Below are positions 33,953 through 44,265 of a stretch of 64,000 nucleotides of DNA, in pieces (position 1 is the first letter of the stretch; each line of letters starts with the position of its first letter). The notes beneath the pieces were generated by a model. The model was not told the origin of the DNA and ran no database searches. It saw only the letters and a program-made list of their open reading frames with translations. A program made the translations under genes and the position numbers. Source of the DNA: Sarcina ventriculi (lineage in GTDB: Bacteria; Bacillota; Clostridia; Clostridiales; Clostridiaceae); contig NZ_UAUL01000007.1 of assembly GCF_900456775.1 (NCBI RefSeq), forward strand, positions 434,001 through 498,000, read 5' to 3'.

Positions 33953-34833
33953 TGTTTGCAAGAAATGGTGAAGAACTTATACGTATTTGTAAAGAAAACA
34001 ATATTTCTCTTTGTGAATACGCTATTTTACATGAAATTGAAAATAAAGGTTCAACTAGAGAAAAAATTATAGAAAATATGAAACTTGTTTTAAATGTTAT
34101 GAAAGATTCTACTAGTAAAGGACAAGAATCTGAAATTTTTTCCGTTAGTGGTCTTATTGGGGGAGATGCTTATAAACTAAAAAAATACCTTGAAAAAGGC
34201 AATACATTAACTGGTGAAACAATGGTTAGTGCTATGGCTAAAGCCCTATCCTGCTCTGAGATTAACGCTTCTATGGGAAGAATCGTAGCATGTCCTACTG
34301 CTGGTTCCTGTGGAATCTTGCCAGCTGTTATATTAACTGTTGGTGAAAAATTAAATCTTTCTGATGATGAAATGATAAAAGGTCTTTTAACAGCCTCTGC
34401 CGTCGGAATGATTATAGCTCAAAATGCAACCCTAGCTGGTGCTGAAGGTGGATGCCAAGCTGAATGTGGATCAGGCGCTGCTATGGCTTCTGCTGCTACT
34501 GTAGAAATGATGGGCGGAACACCTGAAATGGCATTAAATGCTGCTGCAATTGTATTTAAAAACATATTAGGCTTAGTGTGCGATCCAATAGCTGGTCTTG
34601 TAGAAGTTCCTTGTGCTAAAAGAAACTTTGCAGGTGCTGTAAGTGCACTTACTACTGCAGATTTAGTCATGGCTGGTATCACTAGCAAAATTCCTTTTGA
34701 TGATACTGTTGAAGCTATGTATAGGGTTGGACGTGATATGCCTGCTTCTTTACGAGAAACTGCAATGGGTGGTCTTGCAATAACCAAAACTGGTCTTGAA
34801 CTTAATAAAAAAGTTTTTGGGGATAAAAAGTAA
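33952..34833 (+). CDS. sdaAA: L-serine dehydratase, alpha subunit
   Basis: 293 residues. It holds the 4Fe-4S cysteines: ACPTAGSCGILPAV near residue 119, GCQAECGSGAAMASAA near 167, and VCDPIAGLVEVPCAK near 205. ATG shares one base with the SdaAB stop (TAATG), and AAGGAGGT lies inside the SdaAB 3' end, so translation is coupled. Serine fermentation to pyruvate is a main energy route in proteolytic clostridia. Confidence 0.96.
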   Translation: MFARNGEELIRICKENNISLCEYAILHEIENKGSTREKIIENMKLVLNVMKDSTSKGQESEIFSVSGLIGGDAYKLKKYLEKGNTLTGETMVSAMAKALSCSEINASMGRIVACPTAGSCGILPAVILTVGEKLNLSDDEMIKGLLTASAVGMIIAQNATLAGAEGGCQAECGSGAAMASAATVEMMGGTPEMALNAAAIVFKNILGLVCDPIAGLVEVPCAKRNFAGAVSALTTADLVMAGITSKIPFDDTVEAMYRVGRDMPASLRETAMGGLAITKTGLELNKKVFGDKK

Positions 34834-34844
34834 AACTTAAAATA

Positions 34845-34890
34845 AGCGTTGGTTTTAACTAAGATGAAAAATCTTAATAAAACCAACACT
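34845..34890. terminator. Bidirectional terminator between sdaAA and proC
   Basis: AGCGTTGGTTTTA...TAAAACCAACACT with an inner AAGAT/ATCTT stem; converging genes on both sides. Confidence 0.8.
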
Positions 34891-34907
34891 ATTAAAAAAT
34901 TTCTATA

Positions 34908-35708
34908 TTACATATTTCTAGACTTTTCTTCACACTTTTCTATTGCACTTATTACTGCGTTTCTAAATCCTTGTCTTTCAAGTTCTATAATAGCTTCTAT
35001 TGTTGTACCACCTGGCGAACAAACATTATCTTTTAGTTTTCCTGGGTTTTCTTTAGTTTCTAAAACCATTTTCGCGGAACCTAAAACAGCTTGAGATGCC
35101 ATTTTATAAGCTTTATCTCTAGGTAATCCTTGTTTTACAGCAGCATCTGCCATAGCCTCTATAAACATATAAACATAAGCTGGTGAAGAACCACAAAGGG
35201 CAGTAAAAGCATGAAAATATTTTTCTTCTAAAATTTCACTTTTACCAAAAGAATTAAATATACTTGTAATTATATTTAATTCATCCTTAGTTACATTTTT
35301 ATTTGCACAAATAGCAGTCATTGCTTCTCCAACCAAAGCTGGTGTATTTGGCATGGTTTTAACAATTTTAACATCTTTATTAAACCATTCTTCTACATCA
35401 GTTAAAGTCACTCCTGCCGCTATCGTAACTATTATTTTTTTATCATCTATATAATTTCTTATTTCTTCTATAATCTCTTTATACATATAAGGTTTAACCG
35501 CTAAAAAAATTATCTCACTATTTTTACAAACCTCAATATTATTTAAAGTAGCTTTTATGTTAAACTTTTCTTCTAAATTCTTAATGCTAGACTCTCTTTT
35601 ACATGATACTATTATATTTTCACACTCCACAAGACCAGAATTTAAAATTCCTCCAACCATGGCACTTCCCATATTGCCACAACCCACAAAACCAATTTTT
35701 TTATTCAT
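34908..35708 (-). CDS. proC: Pyrroline-5-carboxylate reductase
   Basis: 266 residues from the ATG at 35708; another ATG three codons upstream (35717) is only two bases from the AAAGG SD and less likely. The NAD(P) Rossmann motif IGFVGCGNMGSAMVGG is at the N-terminus and the family signature SPAYVYMFIEAMADAAVKQGL... is near residue 165, with VCSPGGTTIEAI near 230. It makes proline from 1-pyrroline-5-carboxylate, or works in Stickland proline metabolism. Confidence 0.96.
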   Translation of the reverse strand: MNKKIGFVGCGNMGSAMVGGILNSGLVECENIIVSCKRESSIKNLEEKFNIKATLNNIEVCKNSEIIFLAVKPYMYKEIIEEIRNYIDDKKIIVTIAAGVTLTDVEEWFNKDVKIVKTMPNTPALVGEAMTAICANKNVTKDELNIITSIFNSFGKSEILEEKYFHAFTALCGSSPAYVYMFIEAMADAAVKQGLPRDKAYKMASQAVLGSAKMVLETKENPGKLKDNVCSPGGTTIEAIIELERQGFRNAVISAIEKCEEKSRNM

Positions 35709-35800
35709 ATAACTCATTACCTTTCTATTTTTATATGTATTAATTTAGACTATGCCTTAATATACCAACAACATTATATATTAAAAACATAGCCTATTAT

Positions 35801-37135
35801 TTATTCTCTATAATTGTGTTCTAAATTTCCAAATTTACTAAATTGTCCAATCCAAGCTAATTTAACATTGCCAACAGGACCATTCCTTTGCTTTGCTATA
35901 ATACATTCTGCAACATTTTTTTCTTCTGTTTCCTTATTATAATACTCATCCCTATATAAAAACATAACAAGGTCAGCATCTTGTTCTATTGAACCTGATT
36001 CTCTTAAATCTGAAAGCATTGGTCTATGATCAGCCCTTTGTTCTGGAGCACGAGATAGCTGTGAAAGTGCTATAACAGGGCATTGCATTTCCTTAGCAAT
36101 CGCTTTAATATTTCTTGATATTTCTGAAACTTCTTGTTGTCTACTTTCTTCCCCACTACCGCTCATAAGCTGTAAATAATCAATAAGTATTAAATCTATT
36201 CCATACTCTATCTTAAGTCTTCTACATTTAGACCTCATTTCCATTATAGAAACACCAGCAGTATCATCTATATATATTTTAGCTGATGATAATGGTCCTG
36301 ATGCTCTTGCGATATTTTCCCAATCCTTATCTTCTAAATTTCCTGTTCTAAGTTTTAACATATCAACATTAGCCTCAGAACATAAAAGTTTATAAGCTAA
36401 TTGTTCTTTAGACATTTCTAGAGAAAATATAACAACACTTTTTCCTTCCCTAAGTGCCGCATGCTCTGCTATATTTAAAGCAAAAGTGGTTTTACCCATA
36501 GAAGGTCTCGCAGCAATTAATATCATATCCCCTTTTTGAAAACCAGATGTTAAATCATCTAAATCCTTAAATCCAGAACCAACACCTGTAACCTCACCTT
36601 TATTATTAAAAAGAGTTTCTATTTGCTCAAAGCCTCTCTCTAAAATATCACTCAAAGGCTCAAAATCACTACTACTCTTCTTTTCTGCTAAATCAAATAT
36701 TTTCTGTTCTGCTACATCTATAACTTTTTCTACATCATCTTGATTATTATAGCAACTTTCTATTATTTTAGTTGATGAATCAATAAGTTTTCTTAACGTT
36801 GCTTTATCCTCAACTATTTTTATATAAGATTTAACATTTGCTGTTGTTAAAACTGAAGAACCTATTTCTGTTATATAACTTATTCCACCAGATTTCTCTA
36901 ATCTATCTGTAGATTTTAAATGTTCTAAAAGAGTAATTTCATCTATAGGTTCATCTCTTTGATACATTTCAACAATGCTTTTAAATATATATTTATGTGC
37001 ATCCCTATAAAAATCTTCAGCACTTAATATTTCTACCGCCTGTGCTATAACGTTCTTGTCTATCATCATAGAGCCTAGAACAGATTTCTCAGCCTCTATA
37101 CTTTGAGGAGAACTTTTAATTCCTGGTCCCTCCAA
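35801..37135 (-). CDS. dnaB: Replicative DNA helicase DnaB (DnaC of Bacillus)
   Basis: 444 residues. TTG start at 37135, chosen because GGGAGGGG lies eight bases upstream. The N-terminal domain (PQSIEAEKSVLGSMMIDKN) binds primase; the RecA-like ATPase has Walker A ARPSMGKTTFALN near residue 210 and Walker B DLILIDYLQLMSGSG near 315, then QLSRAPEQRADHRPMLSDLR. The hexamer unwinds DNA ahead of the replisome and is loaded by DnaD/DnaI (23721-25764). No intein is present. Confidence 0.97.
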   Translation of the reverse strand: MEGPGIKSSPQSIEAEKSVLGSMMIDKNVIAQAVEILSAEDFYRDAHKYIFKSIVEMYQRDEPIDEITLLEHLKSTDRLEKSGGISYITEIGSSVLTTANVKSYIKIVEDKATLRKLIDSSTKIIESCYNNQDDVEKVIDVAEQKIFDLAEKKSSSDFEPLSDILERGFEQIETLFNNKGEVTGVGSGFKDLDDLTSGFQKGDMILIAARPSMGKTTFALNIAEHAALREGKSVVIFSLEMSKEQLAYKLLCSEANVDMLKLRTGNLEDKDWENIARASGPLSSAKIYIDDTAGVSIMEMRSKCRRLKIEYGIDLILIDYLQLMSGSGEESRQQEVSEISRNIKAIAKEMQCPVIALSQLSRAPEQRADHRPMLSDLRESGSIEQDADLVMFLYRDEYYNKETEEKNVAECIIAKQRNGPVGNVKLAWIGQFSKFGNLEHNYRE

Positions 37136-37264
37136 TGGATAAACCCCTCCCTTCTATAAGTCAATTTATCTAAAATTAAAATATAATTATCTTAAAATTT
37201 AATTATAATATATATACTTTTAATTGTGAACCATTCTTAGTGCAAGAAATAAATAAAAATAAGC

Positions 37265-37300
37265 CTTATCAGATAAATAAAAAGTTAAAAATCTGATAAG
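37265..37300 (-). terminator. Terminator of the ROK kinase operon
   Basis: CTTATCAGAT/ATCTGATAAG hairpin (extended by AATAAG/CTTATT across one mismatch) with a T-rich end on the minus strand. The right arm lies inside the first copy of a 120-base tandem duplication, so an orphan copy of that arm occurs at 37411-37420. Confidence 0.7.
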
Positions 37301-37520
37301 ACTTATTTATTATATTTAAATCATTTTTTAATTAAAAAATTATATAATGCTCCTATAAGATTAGAATCATTTCTAAATTTACATCTGTCTACAACAGGTT
37401 AAAGTTAAAAATCTGATAAGACTTATTTATTATATTTAAATCATTTTTTAATTAAAAAATTATATAATGCTCCTATAAGATTAGAATCATTTCTAAATTT
37501 ACATCTGTCTACAACAGGTT
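37281..37520. repeat. Exact 120-base tandem duplication at the 3' end of the ROK kinase gene
   Basis: Positions 37281-37400 and 37401-37520 are identical. The unit holds the last 26 codons and stop of the kinase plus its 3' flank with one terminator arm. The kinase gene stays intact because it reads into the inner copy; the outer copy is a C-terminal relic. No difference in 120 bases means a very recent event, or an assembly artefact. Confidence 0.9.
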
Positions 37521-38334
37521 TAGGAACAAAATATTCAAACTGACTATGATAATCGTCAATATTTTTTTTAATATACTTTATTAAAATATCTTGTTCACTT
37601 ATACCCCCACCAATTAAATATTTATCAGCATCTAATATACATTGAAGATTTATTATTGCTAAAGCTGTTTTGTAAGTGAATTTATTTAAAATCTCTAAAG
37701 CATCTTTATCATCATTATTAGCATATTCAAAAAATTTAATTCCATCAATTTCATTTCTATTTAAATTTTTAACTTTCGCAAAATCATCCAAAAGACCATC
37801 TAAGCCATTTAAACTTCCCCACCACTCTTTATCATTATTACTCATAACATTTATATTACCTGCTATAAAGCTAAACTCACCTGCAAAAAAATGCTTTCCC
37901 TTGTAAAGTTTTTTATCCTTAATTATTCCTCCTCCAACACCAGTTCCTAAAAGAATAACAACTCCATTTTCACACTCTTGTAAGTTTCCTTTCCACAACT
38001 CTGCTAAAGCTGCACATTTACCATCGTTTTCAATTGCTATCTTTGTTTTGCATCTTTCACCTAACACCCTAAGCATATTTTTATCTGTATTATATTCTAA
38101 TGATCCTCCTGTGTACATATATCCTGTATCACTATCTAAAATTCCTGGAATACTTAAAGCCATACCCTCTATATCATTTTTATACTTATCATAAATATTA
38201 CCTATATTATCTATAAAATTTTCTATAGAATCCCTAGGTGTCTTTATTTTACCCTTTTCTAAAAATTCTAATTTCTCTGTCATTAAAGCATATTTAATTG
38301 CTGTTCCTCCAACATCTAGTACTAAATATTTCAT
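37441..38334 (-). CDS. ROK-family sugar kinase
   Basis: 297 residues from the ATG at 38334 (SD GGGGGGGAG nine bases upstream; an in-frame TTG at 38343 is less likely). The N-terminal phosphate-binding LVLDVGGTAIKYAL, central VVILLGTGVGGGIIKDKKLY and the DNDGK-like IENDGKCAALAELWKG fit the ROK glucokinase/fructokinase fold. The zinc motif of bacterial ROK kinases is not obvious, so the substrate (hexose, ManNAc or similar) is unclear. It is the second gene after the sugar permease, suggesting uptake then phosphorylation. Confidence 0.88.
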   Translation of the reverse strand: MKYLVLDVGGTAIKYALMTEKLEFLEKGKIKTPRDSIENFIDNIGNIYDKYKNDIEGMALSIPGILDSDTGYMYTGGSLEYNTDKNMLRVLGERCKTKIAIENDGKCAALAELWKGNLQECENGVVILLGTGVGGGIIKDKKLYKGKHFFAGEFSFIAGNINVMSNNDKEWWGSLNGLDGLLDDFAKVKNLNRNEIDGIKFFEYANNDDKDALEILNKFTYKTALAIINLQCILDADKYLIGGGISEQDILIKYIKKNIDDYHSQFEYFVPKPVVDRCKFRNDSNLIGALYNFLIKK

Positions 38335-38391
38335 AATATACAACTCCCCCCCGTTAGATATTAGTTATTTTTTATTATAATAATATTTATT

Positions 38392-39600
38392 TTAAGCTAC
38401 TTTAGCTTTGTCTGGCTTAGATTCAATTACACTACTATCATCATTGAGTTTCATTTTACCTATAACACAAATTAACATTGCTATAATTATGAATACAATA
38501 CAGCAAGGAAATATTAAAAATGCGTTATTGCTTATCAATTCACCAGCTACAAGATTTCCTATAATTTGTGGTATGCACAAAAATATATTATTTATCCCCA
38601 TATATTCACCTAATCTCTCTTTAGGAGCAACAGCTGGAATCAATGCAAAAAACACTACACTAAACATAGCGGAAGCTAATCCATAAATTAATGTAAATGC
38701 CCATAACATACTTATGTTCATAACAAACGCCCCTACAATAAATCCTATAAGCCAAACTGTACAAGATAAAAACAAAATTAATTGTTTATTATATCTATCA
38801 CATAATTTTCCTATAAATATTGAAAAAATAAGACTCATTAATGTCATACCAATCAATGCAGTACTAATTTCATTACTTGTAAATCCATTCATTTTTTCAT
38901 AATATCTTATCCAATATGGCATTATAAATCCACAAGATAAGTATAAAAAGAATGCTGTCATAAATACTTTCATTGCAGACTTATTCTTTATAAAATCAAA
39001 ACTCAATTTTGATGTGGATTTTACTAAACGGCTACTATCTTCTTTTACATTAACGACTGTTATTATATTAGTTACTATTACTACAACAGCTGACACAATA
39101 AGAGGCAACGCCGGATTCATATTAAATAAAATAACGCCAATTCCAAATACTATAATTCCACCAATACCACTAAAAGCATTTCTAAATCCTGTTGCAAGTC
39201 CAATTTCATTTTTTTCAACAGCTTCTGGCACCCATGCATAATAAGCTCCTTGATAAAAATTCATTGATAAATAAAATAAAAATGCAAAAATAAACATTTC
39301 AAAATAAAAAGAAGAAAAACCCAATAAAAACAAGAAAATAGCTCCTGCTAAAGACCCTATCAAAACAAATGGTTTTCTCTTACCTACTCTATCACTTAAA
39401 ATTCCAGATACGTATGGTGCAAAAATCCCTGTAACCGATGCCATAGCAACCAAAATTCCTAATAAAAAAGATGATTTAGTTACAAGTGCTACCAACAAAG
39501 GCACTACTGTGCTATTCATATTCCAAGCAAGTCCTAAACCAATAGCAGGTAATGAAATTAATATAGGTGCTAATTTACTATTGCTTTTTTTTATTTCCAT
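38392..39600 (-). CDS. MFS transporter, sugar-permease (SLC45/GPH-like)
   Basis: 402 residues with 12 predicted helices. The inter-helix motif GILSDRVGKRKPFVLIGS near residues 63-80 is the MFS signature as seen in sucrose/maltose-type SLC45 and GPH carriers, and GLAWNMNSTVVPLLV opens helix 1. Cotranscription with the downstream ROK kinase (57-base gap) points to a sugar substrate. A CG-centred palindrome upstream suggests control by a LacI-type regulator. Confidence 0.85.
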   Translation of the reverse strand: MEIKKSNSKLAPILISLPAIGLGLAWNMNSTVVPLLVALVTKSSFLLGILVAMASVTGIFAPYVSGILSDRVGKRKPFVLIGSLAGAIFLFLLGFSSFYFEMFIFAFLFYLSMNFYQGAYYAWVPEAVEKNEIGLATGFRNAFSGIGGIIVFGIGVILFNMNPALPLIVSAVVVIVTNIITVVNVKEDSSRLVKSTSKLSFDFIKNKSAMKVFMTAFFLYLSCGFIMPYWIRYYEKMNGFTSNEISTALIGMTLMSLIFSIFIGKLCDRYNKQLILFLSCTVWLIGFIVGAFVMNISMLWAFTLIYGLASAMFSVVFFALIPAVAPKERLGEYMGINNIFLCIPQIIGNLVAGELISNNAFLIFPCCIVFIIIAMLICVIGKMKLNDDSSVIESKPDKAKVA

Positions 39601-39640
39601 AAAAATTACACTTCCCTAAATATATTTAATAATAATCATT

Positions 39641-39656
39641 ATTTAAACGTTTAAAT
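39641..39656. promoter_or_regulatory. LacI-family operator-like palindrome upstream of the sugar permease
   Basis: ATTTAAACGTTTAAAT is a perfect 16-base palindrome with a central CG, 41 bases before the permease ATG. A second AAACGTTT core lies at 39799-39806, about 157 bases away, which would allow looping. Central-CG palindromes are typical of LacI-family sugar repressors; no repressor gene is in the window. The remaining 316-base gap is A+T-rich. Confidence 0.5.
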
Positions 39657-39876
39657 TAAATTATAAATTAATTATATACCTTTCCTGTTTCTAATAAAAA
39701 TACTATATGTCTTATTTACTATCTTTCAATAGAAACAAATTCTTCTATCTTAAATTTCCTAACTTTTTTTTCTTATTATACTATAAAAGCCTTTTTAAAA
39801 ACGTTTGTTGTAAAGAGTATAATAAAATTTATATGTATATTTTCACTATTTCAATACCTAATAATACTTAATTTAA

Positions 39877-39912
39877 AAAAGACTATCTAAAATATTTTTT
39901 TTAGATAGTCTT
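39877..39912 (-). terminator. Terminator after lonB
   Basis: AAAGACTATCTAAAA/TTTTAGATAGTCTTA hairpin directly behind the lonB stop; T-rich on both sides. Confidence 0.8.
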
Positions 39913-39916
39913 AAAT

Positions 39917-41818
39917 TTATTGTTCTAAAGCTATTTGTATTAATTCTTCAATATTGCTTATAGCTTTAACTTCTATATCCTTAAGTCCTGTAGGTATTTG
40001 TTTCTCATTATCTTTTGGAACAGTTACAAGTTTTATTCCTTTTCTTCTTGCTCCATAAATTTTTTCAAATATTCCACTAACAGGTTTTATATGACCTCTT
40101 AATGATATTTCACCAGTTACAGCTAAATCTTGTCTTATTGGCTTATTTAAAAGAGCACTAATTATACATACAGTTATTGCTGCACCAGCTGAAGGCCCAT
40201 CAATATTTCCTCCACCAATTACATTAACATGTACATCATAATCCTTAATATCTTTTCCAGTAACCGTTCTTATTACTGAAGCTGCATTAAATACTGAATC
40301 CTTAGCCATTGAACCTGCTGTATCATTAAATCTTATATGACCTTGTCCTTCTTTATTAGCTTTAAATACTGCTGCTTCAATTTCAAGAGTTGAGCCTAAA
40401 AATCCAGAAACTCCTAAGCCATATATATGACCTACTTCTCTATTATCTAGCTTTTTAATTCTCTCATAAGGAATAAATCTACCTATACTTAAAACTTCTT
40501 CTACATCTTTTAAAAGTATCTTTTCATTTTCTCCTAAAACTCCATCGTTTCTATATATAGCATTTCCATATGCATCAGCTAAAATATTTACAGCCTTTCT
40601 TCCCTCTATTGTATAAGATGCTATTAATTTTTCTACACCATCTTCTAAAGATACATTAAGCTTCTTAGCTGCATTTTTAACTATTTTTTCAATATCATCT
40701 GAAGCTAAAGGCTCAAAATAAACCTCTGTACATCTAGAACGAAGAGCTGGATTTATTTGCCCTGGTTCTCTAGTTGTTGCACCTATTAAAACAAAATCTG
40801 CTGGTGCTCCTTTATCAAATAAATATTTTATATATTTAGGAACATTTTCATCATCTGGATCATAATAAGATGATGAAAACTCAACTCTCTTATCTTCTAA
40901 AACTTTTAATAGTTTATTTTGAAGAATTTCATCTAATTCTCCAATTTCATCAATAAATAACACACCACCATGTGCATCTGTAACTAAACCTGGTTTTGGT
41001 TCTGGAACACCAATTTCAGCCAAATCTCTCTTACTTCCTTGATATATTGGATCATGAACTGAACCTAAAAGAGGATTAGTTATTTCTCTTGGATCCCATC
41101 TTAGAGTTGTTCCATTAACCTCTATAAATTTAGAATCTGCATCAAAAGGTGTTGCTTTAAACTCTTTAGCCATTTCTAATGCAATTCTTGCTGCAGTTGT
41201 TTTTCCAACCCCTGGAGGTCCATAAAGGATAACATGTTGAGGATATGGTGATACAAGCTTTGATAATAAAGATTTTATTGCCCTTTCTTGACCTACTATT
41301 TCTTCAAAATCTTCTGGTCTTAAAAGAGACATTATATTTTTACTATGTTCTCTCTTATCTAACTTTTCTAACTCTTCTAGCTTTTTTAATGTTTTAGCAT
41401 TTTCGTTACCTTTTTGCTTTTTCATTATATTAAGCCTTATTTCATCAACATATTTATCTTGTTTTTCTATTAAAAATTGTTCAACTTTTTTCTCAATTTC
41501 AGTTTGAACATATCTTTTTGCTATAACATCTGATAAACTAGAACAAACATTTTTTAAACATTCCTCTACATTTTCTTCAGTTGGAACTTCTTTTAACCCA
41601 TTGCCTTCTAAAATTATATTACTTAAAGCATATAATCTTTCGCAATAATTATTAGATTCAACCATTTTTTTTAATTTAAATCTAATAGTTCTAGCTCTTA
41701 TAGCACCTTCATCTAATATATTTTTCGTTACTTCATAAAGCACATTTACTTGCGCCTCTACACTTAACTCACTGTTTAACGCATCATATAATGCATTTAT
41801 TTCATCTAAAGATTTCAA
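39917..41818 (-). CDS. lonB: ATP-dependent protease LonB
   Basis: 633 residues. N-terminal helical region with coiled coil (to about 150), AAA+ domain with Walker A LYGPPGVGKTTAARIALE near residue 195 and Walker B GGVLFIDEIGELD near 287, then the Lon serine protease domain with Ser about 543 (DGPSAGAAIT) and Lys about 586 (GIFEKIYGA). It lacks the large N-terminal domain of LonA, as usual for LonB, which in Bacillus acts in the forespore. Last gene of a minus-strand block with rplI and gdpP. Confidence 0.93.
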   Translation of the reverse strand: MKSLDEINALYDALNSELSVEAQVNVLYEVTKNILDEGAIRARTIRFKLKKMVESNNYCERLYALSNIILEGNGLKEVPTEENVEECLKNVCSSLSDVIAKRYVQTEIEKKVEQFLIEKQDKYVDEIRLNIMKKQKGNENAKTLKKLEELEKLDKREHSKNIMSLLRPEDFEEIVGQERAIKSLLSKLVSPYPQHVILYGPPGVGKTTAARIALEMAKEFKATPFDADSKFIEVNGTTLRWDPREITNPLLGSVHDPIYQGSKRDLAEIGVPEPKPGLVTDAHGGVLFIDEIGELDEILQNKLLKVLEDKRVEFSSSYYDPDDENVPKYIKYLFDKGAPADFVLIGATTREPGQINPALRSRCTEVYFEPLASDDIEKIVKNAAKKLNVSLEDGVEKLIASYTIEGRKAVNILADAYGNAIYRNDGVLGENEKILLKDVEEVLSIGRFIPYERIKKLDNREVGHIYGLGVSGFLGSTLEIEAAVFKANKEGQGHIRFNDTAGSMAKDSVFNAASVIRTVTGKDIKDYDVHVNVIGGGNIDGPSAGAAITVCIISALLNKPIRQDLAVTGEISLRGHIKPVSGIFEKIYGARRKGIKLVTVPKDNEKQIPTGLKDIEVKAISNIEELIQIALEQ

Positions 41819-41830
41819 TTCAAATCCCCC

Positions 41831-42277
41831 TTAGCTAATAGGAGACACCATCACCTTCATTTTTGTTGAAACTTCAGGATATAGTTTAACTTCTATATTA
41901 TATGTCCCCGCAATTTTTATTGTATCCATTACTATTTTCTTTTTATCAACTTTTACATTAAATTGATCATTTATCTTATCTGCAATATCTTTACTTGTTA
42001 TAGCACCAAATAATTTTCCACTATCTCCAGCTTTAGCATCTATTTTAACAACTTTATCTCTAAGATCATCTGCAAGTTTTTGTGCTGCTTCTATTTCAGC
42101 AGTTTTCTTTCTTCTTTCCACATCTTTCTTAGCATTTAAAACATGTAAATTAGAATCTGTTGCTTCTTGTGCTAAATTTCTTGGAAACAAAAAGTTCCTT
42201 GCATATCCATCTGATGTACTAACAACATCACCTTTTTTTCCTAATTTTTTAACGTCTTGAAGTAATATTACCTTCAT
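41831..42277 (-). CDS. rplI: 50S ribosomal protein L9
   Basis: 148 residues, standard length. The N-terminal [19 protein letters not shown] and [13 protein letters not shown] are the L9 signature, followed by the long connecting helix and C-terminal domain. Directly follows gdpP with a two-base gap and precedes lonB by 12 bases, so it is in the same operon. Confidence 0.98.
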   Translation of the reverse strand: MKVILLQDVKKLGKKGDVVSTSDGYARNFLFPRNLAQEATDSNLHVLNAKKDVERRKKTAEIEAAQKLADDLRDKVVKIDAKAGDSGKLFGAITSKDIADKINDQFNVKVDKKKIVMDTIKIAGTYNIEVKLYPEVSTKMKVMVSPIS

Positions 42278-42279
42278 TA

Positions 42280-44238
42280 TTACTCACCTTCCCCTAAATT
42301 TTCTTTTATTGATTTCTTCAACATAGTTAAGGCTTCTTCTAAGGAAACACCTTTTAATCTTGTTCCTGCCATAGTCATGTGTCCACCACCGTCTAATGCT
42401 TCTAATATTACCTGCACGTTGATATCTCCAAAGGATCTACCACTTATATATATATTATCATCTATTATAACAAATACAAAAGATGCTTTAATACCTGTAA
42501 TATTTAACAGCTCATCAGCTGCTTGAGCAGCAGTAACTGTATCCTTAACGTTTGGTGGACATATAGCAATAGCTATATTATCTTCAACTTTAGCTGACTT
42601 TATTATCTCTGCCTTAGTTATGTAGTTTTCTAAATCATTACTAAATATTTTTTTGATATCTATTGTGTCCGCACCTAACTTTCTTAAATATGATGCAGCT
42701 TCAAATGTTCTTACTCCTGTTTTAAATGTAAAGTTTTTGGTATCCATATATATACCTGCAAGTAAGCCTTCTGCTTCTAATTTAGTTATCTTAGGTTTAT
42801 CAAGCATATATTGAACTATCTCTGTTACAAGTTCAGAAGTAGATGATGCATAAACTTCTAAGTATGTTAATATAGCACCATTTATTATGTCAGGGCTTCT
42901 CCTATGGTGATCTATTATAACTACTTTATTAGACATTTCTACTAATTCACTATCCATAACATATCCTTTGTTATGAACGTCAACTAATATTAATAAAGTA
43001 TTACTATCTATTGTGATTTTAGCATCTTTAGGAGAAATAAACAAATCACTATATTCTCTTTTATTACTAATCTTCTCTAGGAAAATATCTATAGCATTAA
43101 TATTGTCATCTAAGACTATTTTTACATTCTTTCCAAGTCCTTTGACTACCGAAGCTATTCCAAGTGCTGCTCCAAAACAATCCATATCAGGATTTTTATG
43201 CCCCATTATATAAACTTGATTACTTTCATAAACAAGTTCTTTTAAAGCTCTTGCAACAACCCTTGCTCTAACCTTTGTTCTTTTCTCTAACTCTTTTGTA
43301 TTTCCACCAAAGAATGAAATTTCTTTATCATTTTTCACAACAGCTTGATCTCCACCCCTACCAAGGGCTAATTCCTTCGCACGTGCTGCATCATCATAAT
43401 TTTTAGCTGGAGTATTTCTTCCTCTTCCAACACCAATACTTAAAGTAACATCTATCTCATTTCCAAAATCTATATCTCTTATTTTATCTAATATATCAAA
43501 CTTTTTCTTTATTTGAGCTTCAATAACATTATCATCTACCGATAGTATATATTTCCCATAATCATATCTTTTTATCATAGCATCCATAGAATTAGCATAT
43601 TGATTTAATGCCCTTTCTATTTCTGCTGCTAATAATGGTCTTATATTTTCATCAGTACTTTTTACAGCTTCATTTAAATTATCAACTTCTATTAAAATTA
43701 TACTTTCTTTAGTTTTTTCACTCAAATAAGTTACATCATTAAAATATACCATACAAAAATGAGTCTTACTATCTTGAATTACCATTTTCCCATAAACTTC
43801 ATAAATTAATTTTTTTACCTTTATTCTTTGATAATACTTTTTATCACATTTTAACACTTTATCTAGTGCTATTCCTCTAACTACTGAAACTAAATTACTT
43901 CCATTTGCATCATTAACAGCAAATAATTTTTCAAAACTTTTATTATACCAAATTATATCCCCATTTAGATTTAACATACATACAGGATAAATAAGATTAA
44001 ATAAATTATCTCTTATATTATTGTTTATATTTATTGATAAGTTTTCTATATTATTTTCATTCAAATTTTTCTCATCTATTAAACCATTAATTAAGCGTCC
44101 TAAATATATAGAATTTAGTCCTAAAAATGCAAGTAATATAAAAGGTAATCTAAAAAAAGCTAATATCACTGATATGATTAATACTATAATTAAATAACTA
44201 GTAACTTTAGAACCTTTATTTAAAAATTTTAATTTCAT
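42280..44238 (-). CDS. gdpP: Cyclic-di-AMP phosphodiesterase GdpP-like (PAS, GGDEF-like, DHH/DHHA1)
   Basis: 652 residues. Two membrane helices (about 12-50), a PAS-like domain (about 75-160, [19 protein letters not shown]), a degenerate GGDEF domain (about 175-300, ending [10 protein letters not shown] instead of an active loop), a DHH domain with [15 protein letters not shown] near 345 and the DHH triad IDHHRRSPD near 443, and DHHA1 with [14 protein letters not shown] near 620. This is the GdpP/YybT architecture that degrades c-di-AMP and affects potassium, cell-wall and beta-lactam responses. In the conserved YybS-YybT-rplI order. Confidence 0.94.
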   Translation of the reverse strand: MKLKFLNKGSKVTSYLIIVLIISVILAFFRLPFILLAFLGLNSIYLGRLINGLIDEKNLNENNIENLSININNNIRDNLFNLIYPVCMLNLNGDIIWYNKSFEKLFAVNDANGSNLVSVVRGIALDKVLKCDKKYYQRIKVKKLIYEVYGKMVIQDSKTHFCMVYFNDVTYLSEKTKESIILIEVDNLNEAVKSTDENIRPLLAAEIERALNQYANSMDAMIKRYDYGKYILSVDDNVIEAQIKKKFDILDKIRDIDFGNEIDVTLSIGVGRGRNTPAKNYDDAARAKELALGRGGDQAVVKNDKEISFFGGNTKELEKRTKVRARVVARALKELVYESNQVYIMGHKNPDMDCFGAALGIASVVKGLGKNVKIVLDDNINAIDIFLEKISNKREYSDLFISPKDAKITIDSNTLLILVDVHNKGYVMDSELVEMSNKVVIIDHHRRSPDIINGAILTYLEVYASSTSELVTEIVQYMLDKPKITKLEAEGLLAGIYMDTKNFTFKTGVRTFEAASYLRKLGADTIDIKKIFSNDLENYITKAEIIKSAKVEDNIAIAICPPNVKDTVTAAQAADELLNITGIKASFVFVIIDDNIYISGRSFGDINVQVILEALDGGGHMTMAGTRLKGVSLEEALTMLKKSIKENLGEGE

Positions 44239-44265
44239 TTAAAACATTCTCCTATTTAAATTCTA

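Noticed and set aside
37321-37400. Possible second ROK kinase gene fragment as separate gene
   Set aside because: It is only the outer copy of the 120-base duplication, holding the last 26 codons without any start.
39625-39643. Fur-box-like sequence (15 of 19 positions) upstream of the sugar permease
   Set aside because: Almost pure A/T; a sugar operon is not a typical Fur target and such matches are expected by chance in this background.
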